64,000 nt of DNA from Sphingomonas endophytica (GCF_001476895.1 NZ_LDTB01000010.1:140089-204088); one strand, 5' to 3'; numbered from the stretch's first letter, positions 36,468-48,585 are shown. Numbers and translations are program-made. The notes: a model not told the origin generated them from the letters alone.

Positions 36468-37199
36468 TTAGCCCTCCTGGCTCTCGGCAGCTGCCGGAGC
36501 AGGCTCTGCGGAAACATTGTTGTTGGCCGCCTTGATCGACGCCGGGAACGGCGCGCTCTCGTGACGGGCCTGCTTGACGGCGTCCTTGACGAACAGCCAG
36601 CCACCCTTGGAGCCGGGGACCGAACCCTTCACGAAGATCAGGCCACGCTCGACGTCGGTGCCGACGATCTCGAGGTTCTGCTGCGTGCGGTTCTTGTCGC
36701 CCATGTGGCCGGCCATCTTCTTGTTCTTGAAGACGCGACCCGGATCCTGACGGTTACCCGTCGAACCATGCGAACGGTGACTGACCGACACGCCGTGCGT
36801 GGCGCGCAGACCGCCGAAGTTCCAGCGCTTCATCGCGCCGGCGAAACCCTTACCCTGGGTACGGCCCTGAATGTCGACCAGCTGGCCGGCGACATAATGG
36901 TCCGCCGAGAGCTCGGCACCGACGTCGAGGAGGTTCTCTTCGCTCACGCGGAATTCGTGAACGATCGCCTTCGGCTCGACCTCGGCCTTGCCGAAGTGGC
37001 CGCGCTGCGGCTTGGCAACGTTCTTGGCCTTGGCGACACCTGCGCCAAGCTGGACGGCCGTATAGCCATCCCGGTCATTCTCGCGACGGGCGACGACCTG
37101 TAGCGCCTCGATCTGCAGGACGGTGACCGGCACGTGGCGGCCGTCGTCCTGGAACAGGCGGGTCATCCCCATTTTCTTCGCGATCACGCCAGTACGCAT
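36468..37199 (-). CDS. rplC: 50S ribosomal protein L3
   Basis: A 243-residue protein from the ATG at 37199 ([20 protein letters not shown]). [20 protein letters not shown] is the loop that reaches the peptidyl transferase centre; the Gln after GNR is the one methylated by PrmB in E. coli. A C-terminal Ala/Pro/Glu-rich tail of about 20 residues is extra. A 295-base leader separates it from rpsJ. Confidence 0.98.
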   Translation of the reverse strand: MRTGVIAKKMGMTRLFQDDGRHVPVTVLQIEALQVVARRENDRDGYTAVQLGAGVAKAKNVAKPQRGHFGKAEVEPKAIVHEFRVSEENLLDVGAELSADHYVAGQLVDIQGRTQGKGFAGAMKRWNFGGLRATHGVSVSHRSHGSTGNRQDPGRVFKNKKMAGHMGDKNRTQQNLEIVGTDVERGLIFVKGSVPGSKGGWLFVKDAVKQARHESAPFPASIKAANNNVSAEPAPAAAESQEG

Positions 37200-37221
37200 G
37201 ATCCCTTGCTCCTTGACAGAG

Positions 37222-37484
37222 GCACCCTGAAGCCCATCCCCAGGGTGCGTGCGACCGGCGACTTCCATCGCCGATCAGTCCAGCCCGGAATAGCGAAGCG
37301 TGCCCCCGTCCCGGGCTAGGCGCCCCCATGAACGGGGGCAGACGGGAGACGCTGGACCCGGTCACCCGAGAGCGACCGGCGGTATCTCATGGTCGTCGGG
37401 GCACCCGCTCAGGCGGGCCGCCCGTCCGTTTCGTGCGATCCGACACGAAACGACAAACCCGCGGGACTTGAGGTCGACCGCGGG
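37222..37484 (-). promoter_or_regulatory. Structured leader between rpsJ and rplC
   Basis: This gap interrupts an otherwise tight operon and holds four hairpins: CCCGCGG/CCGCGGG (37458-37484, on the minus strand followed by TTTGTCGTTTCG, terminator-like), CGTTTCGTG/CACGAAACG (37427-37452), GCCCCC/GGGGGC (37322-37339) and GCACCCTG/CAGGGTGC (37222-37248), the last close to the rplC ribosome site AAGGAGCAAGGG. It looks like an attenuator with a ribosomal-protein target. Confidence 0.5.
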
Positions 37485-37494
37485 ATGCCGGCCA

Positions 37495-37803
37495 TTAGGC
37501 CAGCTTGATCTCGACGTCAACACCGGCCGCCAGGTCGAGCTTCATCAGCGCGTCGACGGTCTGCGGGGTCGGCTGGACGATGTCGAGCATCCGCTTGTAG
37601 GTGCGGACCTCGAACTGCTCGCGCGACTTCTTGTCGATGTGCGGCCCACGGTTGACCGTGAACTTCTCGATGCGGGTCGGGAGCGGAATGGGACCACGGA
37701 TGAGCGCGCCGGTGCGGCGCGCGGTGTCGGCGATGTCGCCGGTCGCCTGATCGAGCACGCGATGATCGAACGCCTTCAGGCGAATGCGGATGTTGCTGTC
37801 CAT
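37495..37803 (-). CDS. rpsJ: 30S ribosomal protein S10
   Basis: A 102-residue protein from the ATG at 37803 ([20 protein letters not shown]). It is a head protein and also the NusE partner of NusB in antitermination. [21 protein letters not shown] is the family loop. It follows the tuf terminator by about 130 bases and must have its own promoter there, which I could not identify. Confidence 0.98.
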   Translation of the reverse strand: MDSNIRIRLKAFDHRVLDQATGDIADTARRTGALIRGPIPLPTRIEKFTVNRGPHIDKKSREQFEVRTYKRMLDIVQPTPQTVDALMKLDLAAGVDVEIKLA

Positions 37804-37935
37804 AGTCCCTACCAATGCGAAAGAGCGGGGCCCTGCCCTAACCCGTCGTGCCGGAAACCGGCCCGACGCGAATCGGGAGCACCTCTTGCTGTTCTCGAAC
37901 CGAAAACCGAAGGGGCGGCATTACGTCCGCCCTCA

Positions 37936-37987
37936 TAAAAAGGCAACCGCCCGGTGCACCTTTCGGCGCACCGGGCGGAACCTTTTT
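37936..37987 (-). terminator. Rho-independent terminator after tuf
   Basis: CCGCCCGGTGC (37947-37957) pairs perfectly with GCACCGGGCGG (37968-37978). On the minus strand TTGCCTTTTT follows; on the plus strand AACCTTTTT follows, so it is symmetric. It ends the str group before rpsJ. Confidence 0.9.
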
Positions 37988-38018
37988 CATCCCGAGCCGC
38001 TTGCGCGACCCGAAACGC

Positions 38019-39215
<1,197 letters not shown>

Positions 39216-39275
39216 TGTTTCCCTACCTTCTGGATTTCACATGCAAGCCGCACGAGGACTCGCGTGAAGGCGAGC

Positions 39276-39304
39276 CCCATAGCGGCTGTTGAACCGTTGT
39301 GCAA
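39276..39304 (-). promoter_or_regulatory. Candidate promoter of tuf
   Basis: On the minus strand TTGCAC (39304-39299), a 17-base spacer, then TATGGG (39281-39276), 61 bases before the tuf ATG. The boxes are only moderate matches, but the spacing fits the other promoters of the block. Confidence 0.4.
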
Positions 39305-39327
39305 ACCCTCCGGGGCTCCTGAGAGCC

Positions 39328-39350
39328 GACGCAGGAGTAAATCCTGCGTC
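39328..39350. repeat. Perfect stem-loop in the fusA-tuf gap
   Basis: GACGCAGGA and TCCTGCGTC pair around GTAAA. No T-run follows on either strand. It lies upstream of the tuf promoter candidate and may be an RNA processing site. Confidence 0.45.
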
Positions 39351-39435
39351 GTCGGACGGGTTCGGCAAAGCCGACCCGCCGGCCGGCTTCCTCGCGTCTC
39401 GGAGCCAGTCAGCGACTGGCCCCGTGCGCTTCGGC

Positions 39436-41529
<2,094 letters not shown>

Positions 41530-41549
41530 GATCGGGCTTCCTTAACGAT

Positions 41550-41582
41550 GTGGGGAGCGCAGCGCATCGGCCGGCTCCCCAC
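41550..41582 (-). promoter_or_regulatory. Hairpin in the rpsG-fusA gap
   Basis: GTGGGGAGC (41550-41558) pairs perfectly with GCTCCCCAC (41574-41582), about 20 bases before the fusA start. In E. coli S7 represses its operon at the rpsL-rpsG border. This stem is a candidate for a comparable control element. Confidence 0.45.
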
Positions 41583-41637
41583 GATATAGGTCAGATTTGC
41601 GACGCTTCCAAGACAGGCAGCGTCCGCATCGCCGGTG

Positions 41638-42108
41638 TTACCAGCGGTAGTGCGAGAAGGCGCGGTTCGCTTCCGCCATGCGGTGCGTGTCCTCGCGCTT
41701 CTTCACCGCGTTGCCGCGGTTGTTCGACGCGTCGAGCAGCTCGCCCGACAGACGCGCCGACATCGTGTTCTCGCTACGCGCGCGCGCGGCGCTGATCAGC
41801 CAGCGGATCGCCAGCGCCTGCGCACGCTCGGGGCGAACCTCGACCGGCACCTGGTAGGTGGCGCCGCCGACGCGGCGGCTGCGGACCTCGATGCCCGGCT
41901 TGATGTTGTTCAGCGCGTCGTGGAACACGCCGATCGGCTCGCGCTTCGCGCGGGTCTCGACGGTATTGAGCGCCGAATAGACGATGCCTTCCGCGACGGA
42001 CTTCTTGCCGTCCAGCATCACCGAATTCATGAACTTGGAGAGAACCTCATCCCCGTACACGGGATCAGGCAGAATTTCCCGCTTCTCGGGACGACGACGA
42101 CGCGCCAT
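41638..42108 (-). CDS. rpsG: 30S ribosomal protein S7
   Basis: A 156-residue head assembly protein. [20 protein letters not shown] and [20 protein letters not shown] are hallmarks. It ends AFSHYRW, as in most alphaproteobacteria. Confidence 0.98.
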   Translation of the reverse strand: MARRRRPEKREILPDPVYGDEVLSKFMNSVMLDGKKSVAEGIVYSALNTVETRAKREPIGVFHDALNNIKPGIEVRSRRVGGATYQVPVEVRPERAQALAIRWLISAARARSENTMSARLSGELLDASNNRGNAVKKREDTHRMAEANRAFSHYRW

Positions 42109-42151
42109 GATCTGTTACCTTTCAATCAGCTGGTGAGAATACGGGAGCGGC

Positions 42152-42523
42152 TTACTTCGGCCGCTTCGCACCGTACTTCGACCGCGACTGCTTGCGGTCC
42201 TTGACGCCCTGCGTGTCGAGCACGCCGCGCAGCACGTGGTAACGCACACCCGGAAGGTCGCGCACACGGCCGCCGCGGATCAGCACCACCGAGTGCTCCT
42301 GCAGGTTGTGGCCTTCGCCCGGGATGTAGCTGATGACTTCGCGCTGGTTCGTCAGGCGGACCTTGGCCACCTTGCGAAGCGCCGAGTTCGGCTTCTTCGG
42401 GGTCGTGGTGTAAACACGGGTGCAGACGCCGCGCTTCTGCGGGTTCTGCTCCATCGCAGGGACCTTGCTCTTGGCCTTCTGCGGGTCGCGGCCCTTGCGG
42501 ACCAGCTGGTTGATCGTCGGCAT
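42152..42523 (-). CDS. rpsL: 30S ribosomal protein S12 (Arg at position 88)
   Basis: A 123-residue decoding-site protein. The start [16 protein letters not shown] is at 42523. The streptomycin loops read [12 protein letters not shown], with Lys43 as in sensitive strains, and [13 protein letters not shown]. The second has Arg at 88, where E. coli and M. tuberculosis have Lys and where Lys-to-Arg gives streptomycin resistance. It leads the str operon behind a good promoter. Confidence 0.99.
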   Translation of the reverse strand: MPTINQLVRKGRDPQKAKSKVPAMEQNPQKRGVCTRVYTTTPKKPNSALRKVAKVRLTNQREVISYIPGEGHNLQEHSVVLIRGGRVRDLPGVRYHVLRGVLDTQGVKDRKQSRSKYGAKRPK

Positions 42524-42689
42524 TGAAGCCTTCACCTTTCCGATAGGTTACTTTGCTGGAGCCCTAAAACACAGACTTGGAATACGAAAAGGACCGCGGC
42601 GCCACCGCATGGGCGGCGACCGGATGGCCCTTGATGCATCCAGCAATGTTCAAGCTGCCCGCCGGAGTCGCCTCCTCGCGGACCGGCGG

Positions 42690-42718
42690 TCTATAGGCGT
42701 CCCGGCCCGATCGGTCAA
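42690..42718 (-). promoter_or_regulatory. Promoter of the str operon (rpsL)
   Basis: On the minus strand TTGACC (42718-42713), a 17-base spacer, then TATAGA (42695-42690). This is the best sigma-70 promoter in the window. It lies 8 bases past the DUF3140 stop and gives rpsL a leader of about 160 bases. Confidence 0.75.
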
Positions 42719-42725
42719 CGCCCGC

Positions 42726-43073
42726 TCATTTCAGCGGGTCGTGTCCCCAGTTCATCAGCGAATAGCGCCAGTCGGAATGCGCCTTGTCCTTCGCCGGGCC
42801 GCCCTGCGACAGGTGGCGGTGCACGTAGCCGACCACCTTCTTCATATGCGCATAATCGGCGTCGGTCAGGTCGGCCTTCTTCGTCCGTTTGATCGCGACG
42901 ATCCGCCGCCCCGATTCGTGCCCGACGCTCTCACCCTTTCCTTTGCCGTCCTCACCCTTCCACCCGACACGCTTGCTGTCGTCGGTATCGAGGAACTTCT
43001 CCAGTTCGGCCGGGGCCATGTTGACCGCCTCGGCGAAGTCCTTGGCGATCTGATCCTTGTCGTCGTCGGTCAT
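42726..43073 (-). CDS. DUF3140 domain-containing protein
   Basis: A 115-residue charged, cytoplasmic protein from the ATG at 43073 with ACAGGAGAG before it. The pattern is KDFAEAVNMAPAELEKFLDTDDSKRVGWK, broken by GESVGHESGRRI and ending with MKKVVGYVHRHLSQ and DWRYSLMNWGHDP. This is the DUF3140 family, which has no known role and is sometimes annotated as DNA-binding. It follows the amidohydrolase by 44 bases on the same strand. Confidence 0.85.
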   Translation of the reverse strand: MTDDDKDQIAKDFAEAVNMAPAELEKFLDTDDSKRVGWKGEDGKGKGESVGHESGRRIVAIKRTKKADLTDADYAHMKKVVGYVHRHLSQGGPAKDKAHSDWRYSLMNWGHDPLK

Positions 43074-43117
43074 GCGTCTCTCCTGTCGCGGGGAGACGCG
43101 CGACGCGGGCGCGGGGT

Positions 43118-44395
43118 TCAATCGACCTTCACGCCGCCCTTCACCACCGCGACCGGATGCTCCAGCACGGTGACGTCGCGGAGCGGATCGCCCGCCACCG
43201 CCACCATGTCGCCATAGCGCCCGACCGCGATCGCGCCGACGTCGCCCTCGCGTCCCAGCGCCTGCGCCGCGCTGACCGTGGCGGCGCGGATCGCCTGCAA
43301 CGGCGTCATCCCCCATTGCACCATCTTGGCGAACTGCTTGGCGTTGTCGCCATGCGGATAGACGCCCCCATCGGTGCCGAAGATCATCGGCACGCCCATC
43401 CTGAACGCGCGCTGGAAGGTCTGGCGCTGCTTCAGACCGATCGCCTTTTCCTTGTCGAGGCTCTCCTGCTCGGTGCCGTTGGCGGTGCCGGTCGCCAGAA
43501 TGTAGTCGTCGTTGTAGATATCCATGTCGAACCAGGTCTTGTGCTCGACCGCCAGCTTCATCGCCTCGTCGGAGGCCAGGCTGGCATGTTCGATCGTGTC
43601 GATCCCGGCGCGGATTGCCGCCTTGATCCCCTCGTCGCCATGCGCGTGCGCGGCGACCTTCATGTGGAGCATGTGCGCCTCGTCGGCGATCGCGCGCATC
43701 TCCTCCTCGCTCAACTGCTGCCCGCCGACCGAATCACCCAGCGAGAAGACGCCGCCGGTCGCGCAGATCTTGACGACCTCCGCGCCGTATTTGTGCAGCC
43801 AGCGCACCTTGGCGCGGGCTTCCTCCGGCGAGTTGACGACGGACGGCAGCTTCTTGTCCCATGACGGCGGCAGCGCATTGTCGTCGCAGTGACCGCCGGT
43901 CGCCCCGATCGCGTAGCCGGCGGGGACGATCCGCGGGCCGACCAGCCAGCCGCCGTCGATCGCCTCCTTGATTCCGACGTCCTGGAAATCCGCCGCGCCG
44001 ACGTTGCGAACGGTGGTGAAGCCCGCCCGCAACGTCTTCAGCGCATTGGCCACCCCGACCGCTCCCCAGAAGCTGTCGGTGTACTTGAGCGTCTTGTACC
44101 CGCCGACCTCCGCCAGCGAGGTCAGGTGGACGTGCATGTCGATCAAGCCGGGGACGAGCGTCACGTCGCCCAGATCGACGCGCTTCGCTCCGCCCGGGAT
44201 CGCCGCGCCGCGTCCGGTGCCGACCGACACGATCCGCCCGTCGGTGACGGTGACGACCGGATCGGCGACGATCGTGCCCTTCTCCACGTCCAGCATCCGC
44301 GCGGCGGTGATGACGCTGGTGTCGGCCAGCGCGGGTGCGGCCACGGTCAGCGACGCGGCCAGAGCGGCGGCGCGAAGGCCGGCGAGCGATGTCAT
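43118..44395 (-). CDS. Secreted amidohydrolase family protein (imidazolonepropionase/prolidase-like)
   Basis: A 425-residue protein. The start at 44395 gives a clean signal peptide (MTSLAGLRAAALAASLTVAA, cut after ALA) with AAGGGGA before it. Metal ligands: MHVHL (two His), a Lys in VVKICATGG that is probably carbamylated, His in AHAHG and IEHAS, and Asp in FGTDGG. The fold is the amidohydrolase barrel with an outer beta domain. Such exported enzymes cleave dipeptides with a C-terminal Pro or similar amides; the substrate here is open. Confidence 0.88.
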   Translation of the reverse strand: MTSLAGLRAAALAASLTVAAPALADTSVITAARMLDVEKGTIVADPVVTVTDGRIVSVGTGRGAAIPGGAKRVDLGDVTLVPGLIDMHVHLTSLAEVGGYKTLKYTDSFWGAVGVANALKTLRAGFTTVRNVGAADFQDVGIKEAIDGGWLVGPRIVPAGYAIGATGGHCDDNALPPSWDKKLPSVVNSPEEARAKVRWLHKYGAEVVKICATGGVFSLGDSVGGQQLSEEEMRAIADEAHMLHMKVAAHAHGDEGIKAAIRAGIDTIEHASLASDEAMKLAVEHKTWFDMDIYNDDYILATGTANGTEQESLDKEKAIGLKQRQTFQRAFRMGVPMIFGTDGGVYPHGDNAKQFAKMVQWGMTPLQAIRAATVSAAQALGREGDVGAIAVGRYGDMVAVAGDPLRDVTVLEHPVAVVKGGVKVD

Positions 44396-44479
44396 GATCT
44401 TGATCCCCTTTTCGCGCATCATGGCGCGGATGCCGGCGAACGCAAGCGGGAGAGAAGGCCCGTACCGCCCTCCCTCCAA

Positions 44480-44574
44480 CGTCATCCCCGCAAAGGCGGG
44501 GATCCAGACCCGCTGCCGTCTCGCCTTTATCGATGAACCTGCGCGTTCGGACTCCCGCCCGCGCGGAAATGACC
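44480..44574. repeat. Pair of palindromic repeats
   Basis: GTCATCCCCGCAAAGGCGGG followed by ATCCAGACC forms the left copy. A degenerate opposite copy, ACTCCCGCCCGCGCGGAAAT, lies at 44550-44570. The element separates the LysR gene end from the amidohydrolase start. Confidence 0.6.
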
Positions 44575-44596
44575 GAAAGAGGCAAAGGCAGGCACG

Positions 44597-45484
44597 CTAA
44601 TCGCGCAGCCGTTCGGTCAGGAAGGTGATCAGCGCATCGACGCGCGCCGGGCGCAGCGCGCTGGGCGGGGTCAGCAGGTGGAGTCCGATCGGCGCGGGCG
44701 TCCAGTCGTGGAGGATCGCGACCAGCCGGCCCGCCGCCAGCGATTCGCCGACGATGAAGCCGGGCAGCCGCGCGACGCCCAGCCCCGCCTCCAGCGCGGG
44801 CACCAGCGCCTCACCGCTGTTCGCCGCCAGCGGCCCCTGCGCGCGCACCGACACTTCCGCGCCGTCGCGCCCCCTGAACCGCCACGGCCCGGTGACGTTG
44901 GTGTAACCCAGCAGCCGATGCTCGCCGAGCTGCGCCGGGTGCGTCGGAATGCCGTGCCGCGCCAGATAGGCGGGCGCGGCGACCAGATGCGTCGTCACCG
45001 AGCACAGCCGTCGCGCGCGCAATGAACTGTCGGGCAGGTCGGCGATCCGCAACGCGACATCGAAACCTTCCGCGACGATATCCACCCGCGCGTCGGACAG
45101 GTGCAGTTCGATCTCGACCTGCGGATGCGCGACCAGAAAGTCGGCGACGATCGGCGCGACGTTCTTCACCCCGAAGCTCATCGGCGCGGCCAGCCGCACG
45201 CGCCCGCTCGGCACGCTCGCCCCGACCCGCGCCGCCTCTTCGGCGGCATGCGCCTCGGCCACGATCCGCGCCGCGTGATCGGCCAGCGGCCGTCCCGCCT
45301 CCGTCAACGCCAGTCGCCGCGACGTGCGATGGAACAGCGACACCCCCAGATGCGTCTCCAGCCGCGACACCGCCTTGGAAACCGTCGCCTTGCTCAACCC
45401 GATCGCATCCGCCGCGCCGCTGAACGAGCGCTGCTCGGCCACCGCCGCGAAGATCGCCCAGGCCTCCAGATCGGGGAGCCGCAT
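44597..45484 (-). CDS. LysR family transcriptional regulator
   Basis: A 295-residue regulator from the ATG at 45484, which has GGAGGACAGG before it. The N-terminal winged helix-turn-helix (FAAVAEQRSFSGAADAIG, SKATVSKAVSRLE) is followed by a two-lobe effector domain. It is divergent from pirin and wrbA over a 99-base gap with a palindromic operator. Homologues next to pirin/quinone reductase genes respond to electrophiles or quinones, which I infer here. Confidence 0.93.
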   Translation of the reverse strand: MRLPDLEAWAIFAAVAEQRSFSGAADAIGLSKATVSKAVSRLETHLGVSLFHRTSRRLALTEAGRPLADHAARIVAEAHAAEEAARVGASVPSGRVRLAAPMSFGVKNVAPIVADFLVAHPQVEIELHLSDARVDIVAEGFDVALRIADLPDSSLRARRLCSVTTHLVAAPAYLARHGIPTHPAQLGEHRLLGYTNVTGPWRFRGRDGAEVSVRAQGPLAANSGEALVPALEAGLGVARLPGFIVGESLAAGRLVAILHDWTPAPIGLHLLTPPSALRPARVDALITFLTERLRD

Positions 45485-45502
45485 CCTGTCCTCCGGCATA
45501 AA

Positions 45503-45528
45503 CGAAACGATCCGTTTCAATCGTTTCG
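45503..45528. promoter_or_regulatory. Palindromic operator between the LysR gene and pirin
   Basis: CGAAACGAT (45503-45511) and ATCGTTTCG (45520-45528) are perfect inverted halves around CCGTTTCA, itself a half-site. A further GAAACGG lies over the pirin ribosome site (about 45567-45573). The centre is 31 bases from the LysR ATG and 68 from the pirin ATG, fitting LysR control with self-repression. Confidence 0.75.
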
Positions 45529-45583
45529 ATTTTTCATCGAGTCAATCGTCCCTAGCTTGGCGGCAACGAAACGGAGGTTGACC

Positions 45584-46324
45584 ATGACCGACACGCTGAC
45601 CCGCACCGCCACCGGGATCGAACGCCGCCCCTTCGACACCTTGGGGCACGCCAACCATGGCTGGCTCGACGCGCGGCATCATTTCTCGTTCGCCAATTAC
45701 TATGAGCCCGCCCGGATGAGCTGGGGTGCGATCCGCGTCTGGAACGACGACACGATCGCGCCGAACAGCGGGTTTCCGCCGCACCCGCACCGCGACATGG
45801 AGATCATCACCTATGTCCGCAGCGGTGCGATCACGCACCAGGATTCGATGGGCAACCAGGGTCGTACCGGCGCCGGCGACGTGCAGGTGATGAGCGCGGG
45901 CTCCGGCGTCCGGCACGCCGAATACAATCTGGAGGCCGAGCCGACGACGCTCTTCCAGATCTGGATCGAGCCGACCCGCAGCGGCGGCGCGCCGAGCTGG
46001 GGGGCGAAGCCGTTCCCGAAGGGCGACCGTTCCGGCAAGTTCGTGACGCTGGCCAGCGGCTATGACGCGGACGTCGGCGGCGAACAGGCCGCGCTGCCGA
46101 TCCGGGCCGAGGCCCGCGTGCTGGCGGCGACGCTGGCCGCGGGCGAGACGCTGACCCATGCCGTCGGTGAGGGGCGCCACGCCTATCTCGTCCCCGCGAC
46201 CGGCGCGATCACGATCGATGGCCAGCGTTTCGACGCGCGCGACGGTGCCGCGATCACCGGCGGGCGCACCATCACCATCACCGCGATCGACGAGGCCGAA
46301 CTGGTGCTCGTCGACGCCGACTGA
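45584..46324 (+). CDS. Pirin family protein (YhhW-like bicupin)
   Basis: A 246-residue bicupin. The metal-site motif HPHRDMEIITYV, with a later RHAEYN, supplies the His and Glu ligands of the N-terminal cupin. YhhW-type pirins degrade quercetin as dioxygenases. ACGGAGG precedes the ATG. It is followed by wrbA after 24 bases, so both are probably switched on together by the divergent LysR protein. Confidence 0.93.
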   Translation: MTDTLTRTATGIERRPFDTLGHANHGWLDARHHFSFANYYEPARMSWGAIRVWNDDTIAPNSGFPPHPHRDMEIITYVRSGAITHQDSMGNQGRTGAGDVQVMSAGSGVRHAEYNLEAEPTTLFQIWIEPTRSGGAPSWGAKPFPKGDRSGKFVTLASGYDADVGGEQAALPIRAEARVLAATLAAGETLTHAVGEGRHAYLVPATGAITIDGQRFDARDGAAITGGRTITITAIDEAELVLVDAD

Positions 46325-46348
46325 CTTTCATCGAAGGGAGATATCGTC

Positions 46349-46951
46349 ATGACCAAGGTCCTCGTTCTCTATTACTCGTCCTACGGCCATATCGAGCAGA
46401 TGGCCGACGCCATCGCCGAGGGCGCGCGCACCGGCGGCGCGGATGTGGACATCCGCCGCGTCGCGGAAACCGCCCCCGCCGAGGTGGTGAAGGCCGCCGG
46501 CTTCAAGACCGACACCGCCCACCCGGAGATCGAGGGGCCGGACGCGCTGGCGAACTATGACGCGATCATCGTCGGCGCGCCGACCCGCTATGGCCGGATG
46601 CCGAGCCAGATGGCGGCGTTCTGGGACACGACCGGCGGGCTGTGGATGAAGGGCGCGCTGATCGGCAAGGTCGGCGGCGCGTTCACCTCTACCGCCAGCC
46701 AGCACGGCGGGCAGGAGACGACGCTGTTCTCGATCCTGACCAACCTGCTGCACCACGGCATGACGATCGTGGGGCTCGACTATGGCTATCAGGGGCAGAT
46801 GGGTCTGGACGAGGTCAAGGGCGGCACCCCCTATGGCGCCAGCACGCTCGCCGATGGTGACGGCAGCCGCCAGCCCTCGTCGGTCGAACTGGACGGCGCG
46901 CGCTATCAGGGCAAGCGCATCGCCGAAACCGCTGCGAAGCTGAAGGGGTAA
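46349..46951 (+). CDS. wrbA: NAD(P)H:quinone oxidoreductase WrbA
   Basis: A 200-residue flavodoxin-like protein. [19 protein letters not shown] binds the FMN phosphate, [11 protein letters not shown] contacts the flavin, and [15 protein letters not shown] is the WrbA hallmark. It reduces quinones with two electrons and avoids semiquinone radicals. It is the second gene of the pirin operon. Confidence 0.97.
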   Translation: MTKVLVLYYSSYGHIEQMADAIAEGARTGGADVDIRRVAETAPAEVVKAAGFKTDTAHPEIEGPDALANYDAIIVGAPTRYGRMPSQMAAFWDTTGGLWMKGALIGKVGGAFTSTASQHGGQETTLFSILTNLLHHGMTIVGLDYGYQGQMGLDEVKGGTPYGASTLADGDGSRQPSSVELDGARYQGKRIAETAAKLKG

Positions 46952-46962
46952 GAAGCGCGACC

Positions 46963-47038
46963 GTCATTGCGAGCGCAGCGAAGCAATCCAGGGCGTCCTG
47001 ATTTGGCCCTGGATTGCTTCGCGAGGCTCGCAACGACG
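46963..47038. repeat. Long interspersed palindrome between wrbA and the VanY-like gene
   Basis: GTCATTGCGAGC, then GAAGCAATCCAGGG, faces CCCTGGATTGCTTCGCGAGG and CTCGCAACGAC, giving a stem of more than 25 pairs around an 11-base loop. It lies between converging genes and belongs to a different family from the GTCATCCCCGC elements. Confidence 0.85.
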
Positions 47039-47044
47039 AACCGA

Positions 47045-47800
47045 TCACCGCCGCTTCGCCACCCTGCACTTTCCCTTGCGGCATTCCGGCGGCGGAATCG
47101 CCCCCAGATAGACCGGCGGCGGCACCACCGCCGCAATCACCACCGCATCGCGCGGCACCGCCGGATCGGCCGGAAACCGGCCCCGCGCCCGCCCGAACAG
47201 CGCCCGCGCCCTCGCCGCACCCGGCACCTTCGCATTCGCCCCGACCCAGCGCCAGTGCCACGGCTCCCATTTCACCTGCTGCCGGTTGCCGGCCGGGAAC
47301 GACATCTCGAACCCGTATCGCGCGGCATTCGCGACCAGCCAGCGAAACGCCGGAGTCGCCGCGACGCACGCCTCCGCATCCGGACAGCCGTTGCGGCGGG
47401 GGCGGAACGCGAAATCGAGCGCGAAGCCGGTCGCATGTTCGCTATGCCCGGGCGGCGCGACCGACAGCGCGCGCGCCGCCGCGTCGCCGCCATCCTCGCG
47501 ACAGAAGACCGCCTCCTGATAGCTGACCGAGCGGTGGCAGGACAAAGCGAGGATCTCCCCGCCCGCCGCCGTCAGCAGCCGTTCGAGGTCCGGCAGCATC
47601 TCGCGCCGCACCAGGCACGGATGGATGGTCAGCGCCGATGCGACCGGCACCAGCTCGCCCGGCGCCACGTCGCCATAGGGAAAATGGCCCAGCACCCGCC
47701 CGTCGGCGGCGACCGGCGCGCGGCTTCCGGCGCAGGATTGCGCATGAGCGGGGGCGGCGATGAGCGCGAACAGCGCGGACAGGATCAGGATCGGACGCAC
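47045..47800 (-). CDS. D-alanyl-D-alanine carboxypeptidase family protein (VanY-like, M15B)
   Basis: A 251-residue exported protein from a GTG at 47800 that directly starts a signal peptide (RPILILSALFALIAAPAHAQ). M15 zinc motifs are SEHATGFALDF (His, Asp) and EPWHWRW (His). Four or more Cys suggest disulfides. It should trim the terminal D-Ala of peptidoglycan stems in the periplasm. Its Pro-rich tail ends in CRKGKCRVAKRR. It is divergent from the pseudouridine synthase gene with a 46-base gap. Confidence 0.88.
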   Translation of the reverse strand: MRPILILSALFALIAAPAHAQSCAGSRAPVAADGRVLGHFPYGDVAPGELVPVASALTIHPCLVRREMLPDLERLLTAAGGEILALSCHRSVSYQEAVFCREDGGDAAARALSVAPPGHSEHATGFALDFAFRPRRNGCPDAEACVAATPAFRWLVANAARYGFEMSFPAGNRQQVKWEPWHWRWVGANAKVPGAARARALFGRARGRFPADPAVPRDAVVIAAVVPPPVYLGAIPPPECRKGKCRVAKRR

Positions 47801-47846
47801 CCGCGCCCTCTGGCCTTGTCGGGTCGCAACTGGCAAGAGCGCGCGG

Positions 47847-48500
47847 ATGTTGGGCCAACACGTTCTCTTCCTCGATGGCGAGGCACTGGTGATCGACAAG
47901 CCCGCCGGGCTGGCGGTCGATCCGCCGCGCGCCGGCGGAATCAGTCTCGAGAACCATCTGGCATCGCTGACCTTCGGCTTCCGCCGCTGGCCGGTCGCGG
48001 TCCACCGGCTCGACCGCGACACCAGCGGTTGCCTGCTCCTGTCGCGCAACCCGAAGGCGCACGCCCGCTTCCAGCAGGCGTTCGAGGCGCATCAGGTGAC
48101 GAAGCGCTATGTCGCGATCCTCGATGGCGTGCCCGACGCCGCCGAGGGCGTCGTCGACCTGCCGCTCGCCAAGGTGTCCACCGCCGCGCACGGTTGGCGG
48201 ATGACCGGCGATCCGCGCGGCAAGGCGTCGCGTACCGTCTGGCGCGTGCTGGCCGAACGCGATGGCCGTGCGCTGGTCGAGTTCCGTCCCGAAACCGGCC
48301 GCACGCATCAGATTCGCGTCCATGCGCTGGAGGGGGTGGGCCGTCCCGTGACCGGCGACCCCGTCTATGGCGCCGCGCATCCCGGCGGGATGATGCTCCA
48401 CGCGATCGCGCTCACCGTGCCGCGTCCCGGCAAGCCCGATATCATCGCCGAGGCACCATGGCCGGACCGCTTCACCGCGATGGGTTTCGGCGCGCCCTGA
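47847..48500 (+). CDS. RNA pseudouridine synthase, RluA family
   Basis: A 217-residue enzyme. The catalytic Asp56 is in VHRLDRDTSGCLL, and RTHQIRVHAL is the family C-terminal motif. There is no S4 domain. It isomerises uridine in rRNA or tRNA, but short members of this family differ in target, so no symbol is given. The start is the ATG at 47847. Confidence 0.92.
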   Translation: MLGQHVLFLDGEALVIDKPAGLAVDPPRAGGISLENHLASLTFGFRRWPVAVHRLDRDTSGCLLLSRNPKAHARFQQAFEAHQVTKRYVAILDGVPDAAEGVVDLPLAKVSTAAHGWRMTGDPRGKASRTVWRVLAERDGRALVEFRPETGRTHQIRVHALEGVGRPVTGDPVYGAAHPGGMMLHAIALTVPRPGKPDIIAEAPWPDRFTAMGFGAP

Positions 48501-48585
48501 TCCGCGCCGGGGTGACAATCGCGCGCGGGGCGGGTTCGATGATCGGTTCCTCGGACGCGACGATCACCGCGACCGGCAACCCTAC

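Noticed and set aside
37211..37216. TTGACA on the plus strand upstream of rplC
   Set aside because: It points away from any gene on that strand and has no -10 box. It is part of the rplC leader.
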